In this document: one piece after another, positions 45,286 through 55,760 of the stretch
Layout: each line of letters begins with the position of its first letter
Numbering within the stretch: the first letter of the stretch is position 1
DNA from: an uncultured Cyclobacteriaceae bacterium
Lineage (GTDB): Bacteria; Bacteroidota; Bacteroidia; Cytophagales; Cyclobacteriaceae
Assembly: GCA_943788235.1 (NCBI GenBank)
Contig: CALSPM010000002.1
Location: 248,001-312,000, forward strand
Direction: 5' to 3'
DNA: 64,000 nucleotides
Notes under the pieces: generated by a model
Databases searched by the model: none
The model's input: the letters and a program-made list of their open reading frames with translations, nothing else
What the model was told of the DNA's origin: nothing
Made by a program: the position numbers and the translations under genes

Positions 45286-47214
45286 ATGATCAAACCTTCA
45301 ACAATAGACGACATAAAAATGGCAATGGATATTGTCGAGGTGGTTGGTGATTTTGTAAATCTAAAGAAATCGGGTTCAAGTTTGAAAGCATTGAGTCCTT
45401 TTACGGCCGAAAAAACGCCTTCCTTTTATGTGGTTCCTTCCAAAGGCATATTTAAATGCTTCAGTTCAGGAAAAGGTGGAGATGCCATCACTTTTGTCAT
45501 GGAAGTAGATGGCTTAAGTTATATTGAAGCACTCAAATACTTGGCGGCCAAATATAACATTGCTATTGAGGAAGAAGTACAAACAGATGAGATTCAAGAA
45601 GCGCAAAATCAGCGTGAGAGTTTATATATTGTATTGAAATTTGCCACCGACTATTTTCAAGACTTATTGCATTCACATGAGGAGGGCAAGTCTATTGGTT
45701 TAAGTTATTTCAAAGAACGTGGTTTTTCCGATGAGATCATCGAATCATTCAATTTGGGTTATAGCTTGAATATTTGGGACCATTTTCATCAAGAAGGAAT
45801 CAAAAGCGGGTTTACAAAAGAAAATTTGGAAGCAGCCGGTTTGATTGTAAGTAAAGAAAATAAAATATACGATCGCTTCAGAGGCCGGGTGATGTTCCCC
45901 ATCCACAACGTCACGGGTAAAGCCATTGCTTTTGGTGCCAGAATCCTTGTATCAGACGCAGCTAAAAATCAGCCTAAATATTTAAATTCACCCGAAACCG
46001 AACTCTATAATAAAAGTAGGGTCCTGTATGGCTTGTTTCAATCTAAGCAACAAATAAGACAAGAGGATAATTGCTATTTAGTGGAAGGTTATACAGATGT
46101 TATATCTATGCATCAGGTGGGTGTCAAAAATGTAGTTTCATCCTCAGGTACTGCCTTGACAGAAGATCAAGTAAAACTCATCAAAAGATATACCCAGAAT
46201 GTAACTGTACTTTATGATGGAGATGCGCCAGGTATACGTGCTTCATTCAGAGGCATTGATATTCTCTTAGAAGGAGGACTTAATGTCCGGGCCGTTACTT
46301 TTCCTGATGGCCAAGATCCAGACAGTTACAGTCATAAGTTAGGAGCCACTGCTTATGTCCATTTTTTAAGGGAAGGAGCGGTTGATTTTATAAAATTTAA
46401 AACAGCGCTGTTGATGGATGGCGTTAAGGATGATCCAATTAAGAAGGCGGGAGTAGTCCGAGACATTGTAGAAAGCATTTCCAAAATCGGGGATGCCATC
46501 AAACGATCGGTTTATTTGAAGGAATGCAGCGATTTATTGCAAATCAGTGAGGCCATCTTGATTGCAGAACAAAATAAAATTTTAATTACTCAGAAGAGAT
46601 CAAATCAAAATACATTTCAATATTCTGAGGAAACTTCGGGGATCCTTCCTTTGGAATCAGAAGAAATAGCCGTTACTGATTTTTCAAAAATCATTGCATA
46701 TCAAGAAAAAGAAAGTATCAGAGTACTTTTAAATTATGGAGATGAGATCATCCAAAAGACGGATGAAAATGAAATGACTTTATGGGATTATTTTATCAGT
46801 GAGTCAGAGGACATAGAATTTACACATCCCATCTATAATAAAATATTCAAGGTCATGGTTCAACGAAATAAGGAGCAACTACCCTTAAATTTTGAATATT
46901 TTTTATCTATTGACGATCCGGAAATACAGAAAATCATCATAGAGTTATGTGCTCCAAAATATGAAATTAGTGAATTTTGGAAGAAAAAATACCATATTGA
47001 GATACCCTTGGAAGAGGAATTCATTAAAGATCTCACTTATTCAAATATTTTACGTCTTAAGTTTAGGGTGATCCAACATCTTATTGAGGTCCAAAATGAA
47101 AAATTAAAAACGGCTATTGAAGGGGATGTAGATACTTTATTAGATGAAATTAGTGAGTTGAAGCAAACCGAAATGGAAATCGCTAAAATTATAGGGAACG
47201 TAACCGTAAAATAA
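45286..47214 (+). CDS. dnaG: DNA primase
   Basis: This 642-residue primase has an N-terminal CHC2-type domain, a TOPRIM core (VEGYTDVISMHQ; LYDGDAPGIRAS) and a helicase-binding C-terminus. The zinc-binding domain is unusual: in the segment LSPFTAEKTPSF ... KCFSSGKGG the first Cys and the His are replaced by Ser37 and Thr40 and the last Cys by Ser61, leaving only Cys58. Flavobacterial and other Bacteroidota primases, as I recall, show similar replacements, so the fold may stand without zinc. It starts with ATG and ends 27 bp before ribBA. Confidence 0.94.
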   Translation: MIKPSTIDDIKMAMDIVEVVGDFVNLKKSGSSLKALSPFTAEKTPSFYVVPSKGIFKCFSSGKGGDAITFVMEVDGLSYIEALKYLAAKYNIAIEEEVQTDEIQEAQNQRESLYIVLKFATDYFQDLLHSHEEGKSIGLSYFKERGFSDEIIESFNLGYSLNIWDHFHQEGIKSGFTKENLEAAGLIVSKENKIYDRFRGRVMFPIHNVTGKAIAFGARILVSDAAKNQPKYLNSPETELYNKSRVLYGLFQSKQQIRQEDNCYLVEGYTDVISMHQVGVKNVVSSSGTALTEDQVKLIKRYTQNVTVLYDGDAPGIRASFRGIDILLEGGLNVRAVTFPDGQDPDSYSHKLGATAYVHFLREGAVDFIKFKTALLMDGVKDDPIKKAGVVRDIVESISKIGDAIKRSVYLKECSDLLQISEAILIAEQNKILITQKRSNQNTFQYSEETSGILPLESEEIAVTDFSKIIAYQEKESIRVLLNYGDEIIQKTDENEMTLWDYFISESEDIEFTHPIYNKIFKVMVQRNKEQLPLNFEYFLSIDDPEIQKIIIELCAPKYEISEFWKKKYHIEIPLEEEFIKDLTYSNILRLKFRVIQHLIEVQNEKLKTAIEGDVDTLLDEISELKQTEMEIAKIIGNVTVK

Positions 47215-47241
47215 TTGTTATCAATTAGTTAAAACAAGTGT

Positions 47242-48456
47242 ATGAAAAAAGACATTAAACTTGATTCAATCAAGGAAGCCATAGCCGCTATAAAAAATGG
47301 GGAAGTAATTGTAGTGGTAGATGATGAAGATCGTGAGAATGAAGGAGATTTTATTTGTGCGGCAGATAAAATCACTCCTGAGATTGTCAATTTCATGGCT
47401 AGAGAAGGACGCGGTTTATTATGTGTACCCTTGGTGGAAGCTAGGTGTGATGAGCTTCAACTTGATCTCATGGTTGGTAAGAATACAGCCCTTCATGAGA
47501 CGCCCTTTACGGTAAGTGTTGACTTGAACAGCAAAGATACGAGTACCGGGATTTCCACTTCGGATCGGTCCTTAACCATTCGGGCATTGGCAGATCCTAA
47601 TACCGAACCCAATGATTTGGGAAGACCCGGCCATATTTTCCCTTTAAAAGCCAAAGAAGGGGGTGTTCTAAGAAGAGCGGGGCATACCGAGGCGGCAATA
47701 GATTTTGCCCGCTTGGCAGGACTGACCCCCGCAGGTGTCCTGATAGAAGTGCTTAAAGAAGATGGGACCATGGCCCGGCTGCCAGATCTCCGAATTATTG
47801 CAGATAAGTTTAAATTAAAGTTGGTTTCAATAGATGATCTCATTGCTTATCGTTTAAGTAATGAATCGCTTATTGAGGAGCAAATTATTGTAGATCTTCC
47901 TACAGATTTTGGTGACTTTAAGCTCAAAGCTTACCGGCAAACCAATACAGGAGATGATCATTTGGTACTCTACAAAGGCGCGTGGACAGTTGATGAGCCT
48001 GTTTTGGTCAGAGTGCACTCCTCTTGTGTTACGGGTGATATTTTTGGGTCTTACAGATGTGATTGCGGTACGCAACTTCACAGCGCCTTGAGGATGGTTG
48101 AAAAAGAAGGTAGGGGAGCAGTTGTTTATATGAATCAAGAAGGTAGGGGTATTGGCCTGATCAATAAGCTGAAGGCTTATAAACTTCAAGAAGGTGGTAT
48201 GGATACGGTCGAGGCCAATGAGCATTTAGGATTTAAGGGGGACCAGAGAGACTATGGTGTGGGAGCACAAATTATAAGAGATATGGGGATTTCAAAGCTA
48301 AAACTCATTACCAACAATCCGAAAAAGCGGGTGGGATTGATTGGATATGGCTTAGAGATAGTAGAAAATATCTCTATTGAAGTAGACCCCAATGTCCATA
48401 ATAAAAAATATTTAGAAACTAAGCGAGATCGCATGGGACATGATATATTGAAATAG
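47242..48456 (+). CDS. ribBA: Bifunctional DHBP synthase / GTP cyclohydrolase II
   Basis: This 404-residue riboflavin enzyme joins two activities. The N-terminal DHBP synthase domain (about 1-205) has the metal-binding [13 protein letters not shown] and [14 protein letters not shown]; the C-terminal GTP cyclohydrolase II (about 210-404) has [20 protein letters not shown] with zinc-binding cysteines, NQEGRGIGL and the C-terminal [11 protein letters not shown]. It supplies two precursors for riboflavin. The downstream gene starts 2 bp later. No FMN riboswitch is visible upstream. Confidence 0.95.
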   Translation: MKKDIKLDSIKEAIAAIKNGEVIVVVDDEDRENEGDFICAADKITPEIVNFMAREGRGLLCVPLVEARCDELQLDLMVGKNTALHETPFTVSVDLNSKDTSTGISTSDRSLTIRALADPNTEPNDLGRPGHIFPLKAKEGGVLRRAGHTEAAIDFARLAGLTPAGVLIEVLKEDGTMARLPDLRIIADKFKLKLVSIDDLIAYRLSNESLIEEQIIVDLPTDFGDFKLKAYRQTNTGDDHLVLYKGAWTVDEPVLVRVHSSCVTGDIFGSYRCDCGTQLHSALRMVEKEGRGAVVYMNQEGRGIGLINKLKAYKLQEGGMDTVEANEHLGFKGDQRDYGVGAQIIRDMGISKLKLITNNPKKRVGLIGYGLEIVENISIEVDPNVHNKKYLETKRDRMGHDILK

Positions 48457-48457
48457 T

Positions 48458-49054
48458 ATGCGCGTTATTTTTGGTATTGCTTTTCTCTGCTCTACGACCT
48501 GGTCTTTGGGTCAGCTCTCATCGGATGAGTGGCACAAGGGTATTGTAGTGACTACGGATCAAGACACGATTTCCGGTGAGATTAAGTATGATTTTCCCAG
48601 CAATATGGTCACTTTGGTCAAAAATGAAGCCGTAATTGCTTTTTCAAGTCACAAACTGATATATTTTGAGATTTATGATGAGGATTACAAAAGCTATCGT
48701 GAGTTTTATACAATTCCTTATAAAAATACATCAAATTACGTGACCCCTTTATTGTTTGAGCTCCAATATGAAAGTGTTCTATCTTTATTGTCTCGGGAAA
48801 AGATCGTCATGGAAACTTCCAGTATGGGTTACGGTTATGGTCTACCCATTGTTTCTCAACCTTCCGTGAGATATGACTTTTTTTTTCTTACCAAAGTAGG
48901 TAAAATTACTCAGTTCAGTGGATCAAAGAAGGATCTTCTTAGGATTTTAGCGAAGAAGAAAAATGAACTTCAAACCTTTATAAAAAGAAATAGGTTAAAA
49001 ACAGACGAGCTTAGAGACTTGGTCAGAATTATCGCCTTTTACAATTCTATTTAA
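48458..49054 (+). CDS. Secreted protein of unknown function
   Basis: This 198-residue exported protein has a signal peptide (VIFGIAFLCSTTWSLGQ). Then come alternating beta strands (GIVVTTDQDTISGEIKYDF; YIFEIYDEDYKSYREFYT) and a Lys-rich helical C-terminus (LRILAKKKNELQTFIKRNRL). I do not recognise the family; proteins of this layout (short repeats around VTLVKNEAVIAFSSHKLIYF) occur in Cytophagales genomes. It begins 2 bp after ribBA and ends 3 bp before surE, so the three are probably co-transcribed. Confidence 0.6.
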   Translation: MRVIFGIAFLCSTTWSLGQLSSDEWHKGIVVTTDQDTISGEIKYDFPSNMVTLVKNEAVIAFSSHKLIYFEIYDEDYKSYREFYTIPYKNTSNYVTPLLFELQYESVLSLLSREKIVMETSSMGYGYGLPIVSQPSVRYDFFFLTKVGKITQFSGSKKDLLRILAKKKNELQTFIKRNRLKTDELRDLVRIIAFYNSI

Positions 49055-49056
49055 TT

Positions 49057-49827
49057 ATGAAAAAACCATTAATTCTCATCACCAATGATGATGGGATCAC
49101 TTCAAAAGGGATATTTGAATTAGTTTCCGCTGTTAAAGATTTAGGTGAAACTATTGTGGTCGCTCCGGACGGCCCCCAATCAGGCAAGGGGCATGCGATT
49201 ACCGTTGGTGAAACGTTGAGGATAAAGAAAAATCAAATTTTTAAAGATATTGAGGCTTATGAATGCAGTGGAACACCTGCTGATTGTGTGAAATTGGCTA
49301 AACATCAAATTTTGAAGGGTAGACGGGTAGATCTGGTACTGAGTGGTATCAATCATGGGAGCAATACTTCTATCAGCGTTTTATATTCAGGTACTATGGG
49401 AGCTGCGATTGAAGCAGCTATTGAAGGGACCCCTGCGATAGGCTTTTCATTGTGTGATTATAACCCCAAGAGTGATTTTTCTCACGGGATACCCTTTATT
49501 ACTAAAATTGTAAAAGAAGTTTTTAGCAAAGGATTGCCCAAGAACATTGCCCTTAATGTGAACATTCCAGCTATTAGTGATGCGCAAATCAAAGGAATAA
49601 AAATATGCCGCCAGGCAGATACCCGATGGCAAGAAGATTTTGATCTACGTATCGATCCTTACGGGAGAGATTATTATTGGATGGTGGGTAACCTAATCAA
49701 CGAAGATAAAGGTCAGGATCACGATGAGTGGGCCATAAAAAACAACTACATAAGTATGGTCCCCTGTCAGTTTGATATGACCTCTTATGAGGCTATTAAT
49801 CAGATAAATGAGGACTGGAATTTCTAA
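49057..49827 (+). CDS. surE: 5'/3'-nucleotidase SurE
   Basis: This 256-residue metal-dependent nucleotidase starts with LILITNDDGITSKGI, the catalytic Asp-Asp of SurE, then VAPDGPQSGKGHAIT, ECSGTPADCV and LSGINHGSN. SurE removes phosphate from nucleoside monophosphates and short polyphosphates and helps survival in stationary phase. It starts 3 bp after the unknown secreted protein gene and overlaps the end of the opposing gene by 4 bp. Confidence 0.94.
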   Translation: MKKPLILITNDDGITSKGIFELVSAVKDLGETIVVAPDGPQSGKGHAITVGETLRIKKNQIFKDIEAYECSGTPADCVKLAKHQILKGRRVDLVLSGINHGSNTSISVLYSGTMGAAIEAAIEGTPAIGFSLCDYNPKSDFSHGIPFITKIVKEVFSKGLPKNIALNVNIPAISDAQIKGIKICRQADTRWQEDFDLRIDPYGRDYYWMVGNLINEDKGQDHDEWAIKNNYISMVPCQFDMTSYEAINQINEDWNF

Positions 49828-50498
49828 ATATTTATTTTTAAAAACAGATTGAAACCGAGGTTTCTTTTGTTGATGAGTCTGCCATAACCGGGTATACTGA
49901 AAACTTCGATAGGTTGATAACTGGGATAGTCTAAGAGCATTTTGTAGCGTATCATGATTCCGATAGAAAAAAATTTATTCCAATAAGAAGCAGGGACGTC
50001 TTTGTTCAGTCTTAATTGTTTTTCAGAATTCAAAACAATTTCCATCCAAGTTGCTTGAAGATCAGATCTTTCAAAATCATTTTTCATCGGGCTATTAATG
50101 GTTTCAGAATTGATAAAAATAACTCCTTCATCTTTAAAACTCGATTCAGCGAACCTCACACCCAAACCCAATCGATTGACTTCATCTAGATAAGCCAAAT
50201 AGCCCATTCCTAGTCTATAAAAACGACCTTCACTTTGATAGTCAATATTTTTGTAAAGGTTCTTAGGATTAATTTTCGTATAACCCGCCTCAGCGAAAAT
50301 TTGCACTTTATCAAAAAGGAGCCATTCAAGGCCTCCTTCATATTTCTGAGAACGCTCTTGCCAGAGCATTAATGTTTGACCATAATCCCAATATACTCTA
50401 GGTTGAAATGACCTCTTCTGGATCAAAAGACTATCCCCTTGGGCAACGGCCGAGTTGATGCATAGCAAACTAATAATAACAAGTAAATACGATTTCAT
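49824..50498 (-). CDS. Outer membrane protein, DUF6048-like
   Basis: I take ATG 50498, which starts a clean signal peptide (MKSYLLVIISLLCINSAVAQ). The 224-residue product is made of amphipathic beta strands (PRVYWDYGQTLMLWQ; GLEWLLFDKVQIFAEAGYTK; KRNLGFNLFLKINI), consistent with a small outer membrane beta barrel of the DUF6048 type. Its start overlaps the end of the lipoprotein gene upstream by 29 bp. The pair often occurs together in Bacteroidota, as I recall. The function is unknown. Confidence 0.65.
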   Translation of the reverse strand: MKSYLLVIISLLCINSAVAQGDSLLIQKRSFQPRVYWDYGQTLMLWQERSQKYEGGLEWLLFDKVQIFAEAGYTKINPKNLYKNIDYQSEGRFYRLGMGYLAYLDEVNRLGLGVRFAESSFKDEGVIFINSETINSPMKNDFERSDLQATWMEIVLNSEKQLRLNKDVPASYWNKFFSIGIMIRYKMLLDYPSYQPIEVFSIPGYGRLINKRNLGFNLFLKINI

Positions 50499-51198
50499 TT
50501 GCTTTGCAGGATGAATTTTCACATTGAATAATGATATTGGCAAAATTGTGTGCGGAGGCTACCGTATCGATTTGAGAAATAGAGACGCTGGCATTGCCAC
50601 GCACATCGATCATCCATTCGTTGGTATGATATAGATTGATAAAGTAAGGATGACCTACAATACTGAATCCCAATGATGAAAGGCTGTCATTATAATTTAA
50701 CGGGATTTCATATTGAGTGGCTATATCTTCCAATACTTGATATTGATTGTTGAATAAGTTGAATACCGTATCTACCAAAACATTTCCACTGACCAGGGCC
50801 GTTTTTATTATGTTCAATGTATCAATTTCTGTTGTGTAATAAGCATCATATTCTTCATTGATAAAGATCAGACTATCTATCCAAACAATTTGATCAATTA
50901 TTAGGTTCTGCTCAGCTTTTAATAGTCCTCCATTTCCAATACTATCGGTAAGGATGGTGAGGCTATCCTCAAGATAGTCTGAGATTAGAGATAACTGATT
51001 ACTGACAGAATCAGTATATAACAATGAATCAGTCAGCAATTCCAGATTATTTTCTACCCAGATTAAACTATCCGAATCAATAAAGGCAAAAGAGGCGGTA
51101 GGTTCAGAGATAAGCCCATCACAGTCGTCGCATTTTTCACAATGTGACAGCATGAGCAGGGTTATCAATAGGACGATAATATGAGCGGTCTTTATCAT
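50470..51198 (-). CDS. Lipoprotein (DUF6452-like)
   Basis: This 242-residue exported lipoprotein has a signal ending LITLLMLSHC (lipobox LSHC) followed by cysteines EKCDDCDG. Residues 60-170 are rich in LTDS/ISDS repeats with coiled-coil character, and the C-terminus has VVGHPYFINL-like strands and ENSSCKANEIVF. Its start overlaps the stop of priA by 4 bp (ATGA). It lies in front of the barrel-like gene and may act with it. No catalytic motif is seen; the family assignment is tentative. Confidence 0.6.
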   Translation of the reverse strand: MIKTAHIIVLLITLLMLSHCEKCDDCDGLISEPTASFAFIDSDSLIWVENNLELLTDSLLYTDSVSNQLSLISDYLEDSLTILTDSIGNGGLLKAEQNLIIDQIVWIDSLIFINEEYDAYYTTEIDTLNIIKTALVSGNVLVDTVFNLFNNQYQVLEDIATQYEIPLNYNDSLSSLGFSIVGHPYFINLYHTNEWMIDVRGNASVSISQIDTVASAHNFANIIIQCENSSCKANEIVFTCYY

Positions 51199-53657
51199 AT
51201 TGGGTCTACATCAAAATGGATGAGTATAGATTTAAATGAGGGCAAAGCTAATAACGTCTGGCGAGATCCTTGAATGAATTCTTTGATCGATTTGAGATGG
51301 GTTGTTTTTCTTTCAATTTTGATGATGATTTCAAACAAATAGTAATTTCTTATTTTGCTGATGACGGGTTCAATAGGACCCAGAATAAGTTTTTCTGTGA
51401 AGTTTTTTTGAAGTATTACATTCAATGCATTTGCTGCCTGATGTGTTAAATTTTTATCTTTTCCTTTAATTATGATTTTAATCAATCGATAGAATGGCGG
51501 ATATTTGAATTTTTGACGCTCAGCAAGTTCTTGTCCATAAAATAAATCTAAATGCCCTTCTTTTATCTGTAATAATAATGGATGATCGGGTTGGTTCGTT
51601 TGGACAATCACTTGACCTCTATCATATTTTCGACCTGACCGACCACTTACTTGGGTAATCAACTGGAACGCTCTTTCGTGCGATCTGAAGTCAGGAAAAT
51701 GAATGATTCGATCGGCATCAAAAATACCGACTAAGTTTACGTGTTCAAAATCAAGTCCTTTGGTTACCATTTGAGTACCTACCAGTACATCTATTTCTCT
51801 ACTCTCAAATGCATCAATGATTTGCTGATAAGCATGCTTACTTCGCGTAGTGTCAAGGTCCATACGCTTGATTTTTATATCAGGAATGAGGACAGAGAGT
51901 TCTTCTTCGATTTGCTCAGTCCCTATTCCTACGGTCTTGATTTCATTCGATTGACATTTTTCGCATTTCGTATCAAAAAATATTTTATACCCACAATAAT
52001 GACAAATGATTTCATTCTGATAAATATGATAGGTAAGACTGACGGCGCAGTTGGGGCAGTTAGGAATATGATTGCAGTCATTACATTCTACATATGGTGC
52101 GTAACCCCGTCTGTTTTGAAAGAGAATTACCTGTTTGTTCTCTGCTATACTCGACTTGATTTGGTCAAGTAATGCTAGAGTAAAATGGCCTTTTATTTTT
52201 TTTTGTTTTCTGGCTTTAGAGAAATCAGCAAATTTTATTTCAGGTAAGGGTTGATTCTTGAATCTATGATTAAGCGTTACATATCCAAATTTGCCTTTGA
52301 TTGCATTTTGATAACTTTCTAAGGAGGGTGTTGCGGATCCTAATAATACCTTGGCATGATGAATTTGGGCCAAATATAAAGCACTGTCTCTTGCATGATA
52401 TCTGGGAGCGGGATCATATTGCTTATAAGAGTATTCATGTTCCTCATCTACGATGATGAGTTCTAGGTGCTTAAAAGGGAGAAAGACGGCACTCCGCACA
52501 CCAATGACAAAGTCGTATTTCTGATTCAAACAGTTTTGATAAATTTCAGTACGTTCATTGTCAGAAAACCGAGAATGGTAGACGCCAAATCGATTGCCAA
52601 AATAGCTCCTAAACCTTTGAATTATTTGAGTCGTCAGCGCGATTTCAGGGAGGAGTATGAGTGTTTGTCCTCCATTTTCTATGATTTGATGTACCAGGGT
52701 TATGTAAATTTCTGTCTTTCCACTTCCTGTAATTCCTCGCAATAAAGTTGTTGGCTTTTCAGCAAAACTTTTCTGAATCTCAAGCAGTGCTTGGTCCTGA
52801 TGCGTTGTCAAATCAGGAAGGGCTGCGATGGATCCATGATCAAATGAAAATCGATCAATTTGATGCTCCCAAGTTTCAAATATTTTATTTTTCACCAATG
52901 TTTTTAGGGATGAAGCACTTATGCCTGCCGATTGGAGAGATTTTTTACTGATGCCAAAATTATTTAATTCGGTGTTTTCTAATACGGGGATCCTTTTTAG
53001 ATAGGCCATCAAAACGTGCGCTTGTTTGGGATACTTATCTAAGGTTTTTGAGAGTTCATTGAGGTATTCTTCGGTGGTATAATGTGAGTGGAGTTTAATC
53101 CGATTTTCCAATTTCGGACTGTATTTATCTTTTATTTTTTCAAAGGTATAAATGATCCCGGCATCAATGAGACTTTTGACCAATTGAAAAGGATATTTTA
53201 GTCCTGTGATTTTTTTAACTTCTTCTGTGGAGATATTTTCTTTTTTTAAGTGAGTAAGAACCATTTTTTCAGCATCGGTTAAACTTGTATAATTAATATC
53301 GATGTCGGGTAAAATACCTAAATAGGATTCGCTCGTTAATTTTAAACCGGCAGGTAAGGCCGCATTGTAGGCATCTCCTAGAGCACACATATAATAGTTT
53401 GAAATCCAATCTATGAATTTTAATTGCGCTGTGGTGACAATGGGATCAATATCTAAAACTTCAAAAATCTCTTTAATTGCATATTTTGATGAAACTTGAT
53501 CCACAGTAGCATAGACCAAACCCGTATAATATTTCCTCTTTCCAAAGGGAACGATGACCCGACATCCTTCCAGGATTTCTTGTTTTACATGTGCCGGAAC
53601 AGCATAAGAAAATACGCCGGGGATGGGGATGGGCAGTATGACTTCAATATAGCGCAA
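51195..53657 (-). CDS. priA: Primosomal protein N' (replication restart helicase)
   Basis: This 820-residue helicase restarts stalled replication forks. Present are the N-terminal 3'-DNA-binding domain (about 1-105), Walker A GITGSGKTE, DEEH (motif II), ATPSLESYQ, the zinc-binding cluster of eight cysteines (CNDCNHIPNCPNC ... CHYC ... CEKC), motif V GTQMVTKGLDFEHV and motif VI QVSGRSGRK. All domains are intact and length is normal. The gene starts 9 bp downstream of the DUF255 gene's stop and overlaps the lipoprotein gene by 4 bp. Confidence 0.95.
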   Translation of the reverse strand: MRYIEVILPIPIPGVFSYAVPAHVKQEILEGCRVIVPFGKRKYYTGLVYATVDQVSSKYAIKEIFEVLDIDPIVTTAQLKFIDWISNYYMCALGDAYNAALPAGLKLTSESYLGILPDIDINYTSLTDAEKMVLTHLKKENISTEEVKKITGLKYPFQLVKSLIDAGIIYTFEKIKDKYSPKLENRIKLHSHYTTEEYLNELSKTLDKYPKQAHVLMAYLKRIPVLENTELNNFGISKKSLQSAGISASSLKTLVKNKIFETWEHQIDRFSFDHGSIAALPDLTTHQDQALLEIQKSFAEKPTTLLRGITGSGKTEIYITLVHQIIENGGQTLILLPEIALTTQIIQRFRSYFGNRFGVYHSRFSDNERTEIYQNCLNQKYDFVIGVRSAVFLPFKHLELIIVDEEHEYSYKQYDPAPRYHARDSALYLAQIHHAKVLLGSATPSLESYQNAIKGKFGYVTLNHRFKNQPLPEIKFADFSKARKQKKIKGHFTLALLDQIKSSIAENKQVILFQNRRGYAPYVECNDCNHIPNCPNCAVSLTYHIYQNEIICHYCGYKIFFDTKCEKCQSNEIKTVGIGTEQIEEELSVLIPDIKIKRMDLDTTRSKHAYQQIIDAFESREIDVLVGTQMVTKGLDFEHVNLVGIFDADRIIHFPDFRSHERAFQLITQVSGRSGRKYDRGQVIVQTNQPDHPLLLQIKEGHLDLFYGQELAERQKFKYPPFYRLIKIIIKGKDKNLTHQAANALNVILQKNFTEKLILGPIEPVISKIRNYYLFEIIIKIERKTTHLKSIKEFIQGSRQTLLALPSFKSILIHFDVDPI

Positions 53658-53666
53658 ATGGACAGG

Positions 53667-55760
53667 CTACTCAGATGAAATTTGAGTCAAAGCTTTGTCA
53701 AGGTCCGTCACAGGAAATTTACAAGTTTTGTTATAACACACATAAATGGCCGTTTTACCCTTGATTTCAGTTTTATATTGCAGCAGGGGCAAATCACTTT
53801 CTATCGCCGAAGCAGCCACTACCTTACGAGGAATATGAAGGGCATTGAGCGCTGTGGTTAATTCTTGATAATTGTCTCCAAAGATGACGATTTCAGGAAT
53901 GGGCTTAACGATGAAAGTGGCTACAGAGGCCCATTGTGACAGATAACTTATTTCTTGAGCCATCATTTTCCCCACCTGGTTGACCATATCCAAAGCTTGT
54001 TTTTTGTACGGTTCATTATCTAGATGTAAACCTAATTTTAATAAATTTTCTGCCATCATAGAATTTGAAGAAGGAATAACATTATCAAAAAGACCATTTT
54101 TTCTTGCTATGAGATTTTCAGCATGGATACTCGTAAAGTAGAATAATTTCTCTTGAGGGTCATAGAACTGCTCGTTCATTTGTAGGGTTAGGTTATTGGA
54201 TATACGTAGCGCTTCCTTATCAAAAGTCGTTTCATAATATTTTATCAATGCTTGAATTATGGCAGCATAATCTTCGGCAAATCCTTGAGTTGATAGATTC
54301 ACGACATGAATCAAGGTACCGTCTTTTAATAAATTTTTAAGAATGAAGTTATAATTTTTCTTGGCAAGTGTGAGATAAAGGGTTTTGCCTGTAGCTTGGT
54401 AAGCTTCCAAGATTCCTGTCAAGGTCAACCCATTCCAACCTGAAATGATTTTATTGTCTAGACCCGGTCGGATTCTTTCGGCTCTCTTGAGGAGTGCTCG
54501 CTGCTTAAATTGAGTAATGATAGATTGAAGCGTCATGAGATCTAATCCAAATTGTGTGGCAATGTCATCTTCACTGTGTAGCATACGAGGAATATTGGTA
54601 GACTCCCAGTTACCTTTTTCTTGGATATCATAATAAGCAGCAATAAGTGCAGTGTGTTCACCAGCCAATTTCTTGATTTCATCATAGGTCCAAACATAGA
54701 ACTTACCTTCTTCCCCTGCACTATCAGCGTCGAGGGCAGCATAAAAGCCACCAGACTCATCTAGCATCTCTCGAATCAGCCATTGGATTGTTTCATGAAT
54801 AACGGAAGCATAACGTTCATTATTGCTCATTTTATAGGCCTTGGCATACAGTGACAATAATTGCCCGTTGTCATAGAGCATTTTCTCGAAGTGAGGAACA
54901 TGCCAAAATTCATCGACAGAATAACGAGAAAATCCACCTCCAATTTGATCATAAATACCACCATCTATTATTTTATTCAGAGTGAGTTCCAGGTGGGGTT
55001 GAATATTTAAAGTGGGATTCAGATAAGCTAAATCCATAAGAAAAGACCATTGGGAGGGCATGATGAATTTGGGTGCTTTTTTTAATCCACCCCATTGCAA
55101 GTCAAATGATTGGGCAAGTTTTTGATAACCAGAATCTATTTTTTCCTGAGTAATCGCTGTGGGTGATAATTGATATTTTTCCGAAACATTGGCATTAATG
55201 GCTTTCGTATATACCTCAGCGGATTCCTCCAGTTTATCTCTATTTCCAGCAAAAACGGTCTTTACGTTAATGAGCAATTCGCGCCAACCTTTACTAGGAA
55301 AATAAGTACCTCCATAAAAAGGCTTTTGATCGGGTGTTAGGAAGACATTAAGCGGCCATCCGCCATTGATACCCATGGCCTGTACTGCTTCCATATATAT
55401 TTGATCAATATCAGGTCGCTCTTCACGATCAATTTTTATATTTACAAAGTTTGCATTCATAAGAGCAGCAATGCTATCATTTTCAAAGGATTCATGGGCC
55501 ATTACGTGACACCAGTGACAAGAAGAATAACCTATGCTTACCAATATAGGTTTGTCTTCATTTTTGGCCTTTGAGAGCGCTTCTTCCCCCCAAGGATACC
55601 AGTCTACAGGATTATTGGCATGCTGCAAGAGATAAGGAGATGAGGCATTGATGAGGCGATTTGATATAGCAGCGTTTTCCATTTTATTTTTGGTGGTTTT
55701 ACTTGATGAGCCACAACCAGATATCAGTCCTAATGAAAGCATTATTATCAATAATTTCAT
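53667..55760 (-). CDS. Thioredoxin-like lipoprotein (DUF255/YyaL family)
   Basis: This 697-residue exported protein has a lipoprotein signal ([12 protein letters not shown], lipobox ISGC). The N-terminal Thioredoxin_7 domain (about 35-200) has the redox-like [20 protein letters not shown] motif, followed by a helical six-hairpin (alpha,alpha) domain with [20 protein letters not shown]. The family is related to the human SSP411 protein; its substrate is unknown. The lipobox would anchor it in the envelope, which is less usual for the family. It overlaps GSCFA by 4 bp. Confidence 0.88.
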   Translation of the reverse strand: MKLLIIMLSLGLISGCGSSSKTTKNKMENAAISNRLINASSPYLLQHANNPVDWYPWGEEALSKAKNEDKPILVSIGYSSCHWCHVMAHESFENDSIAALMNANFVNIKIDREERPDIDQIYMEAVQAMGINGGWPLNVFLTPDQKPFYGGTYFPSKGWRELLINVKTVFAGNRDKLEESAEVYTKAINANVSEKYQLSPTAITQEKIDSGYQKLAQSFDLQWGGLKKAPKFIMPSQWSFLMDLAYLNPTLNIQPHLELTLNKIIDGGIYDQIGGGFSRYSVDEFWHVPHFEKMLYDNGQLLSLYAKAYKMSNNERYASVIHETIQWLIREMLDESGGFYAALDADSAGEEGKFYVWTYDEIKKLAGEHTALIAAYYDIQEKGNWESTNIPRMLHSEDDIATQFGLDLMTLQSIITQFKQRALLKRAERIRPGLDNKIISGWNGLTLTGILEAYQATGKTLYLTLAKKNYNFILKNLLKDGTLIHVVNLSTQGFAEDYAAIIQALIKYYETTFDKEALRISNNLTLQMNEQFYDPQEKLFYFTSIHAENLIARKNGLFDNVIPSSNSMMAENLLKLGLHLDNEPYKKQALDMVNQVGKMMAQEISYLSQWASVATFIVKPIPEIVIFGDNYQELTTALNALHIPRKVVAASAIESDLPLLQYKTEIKGKTAIYVCYNKTCKFPVTDLDKALTQISSE

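Noticed and set aside
47215-47241. FMN riboswitch before ribBA
   Set aside because: Only 27 bp separate dnaG from ribBA, too short for the element, and no conserved core is seen upstream.
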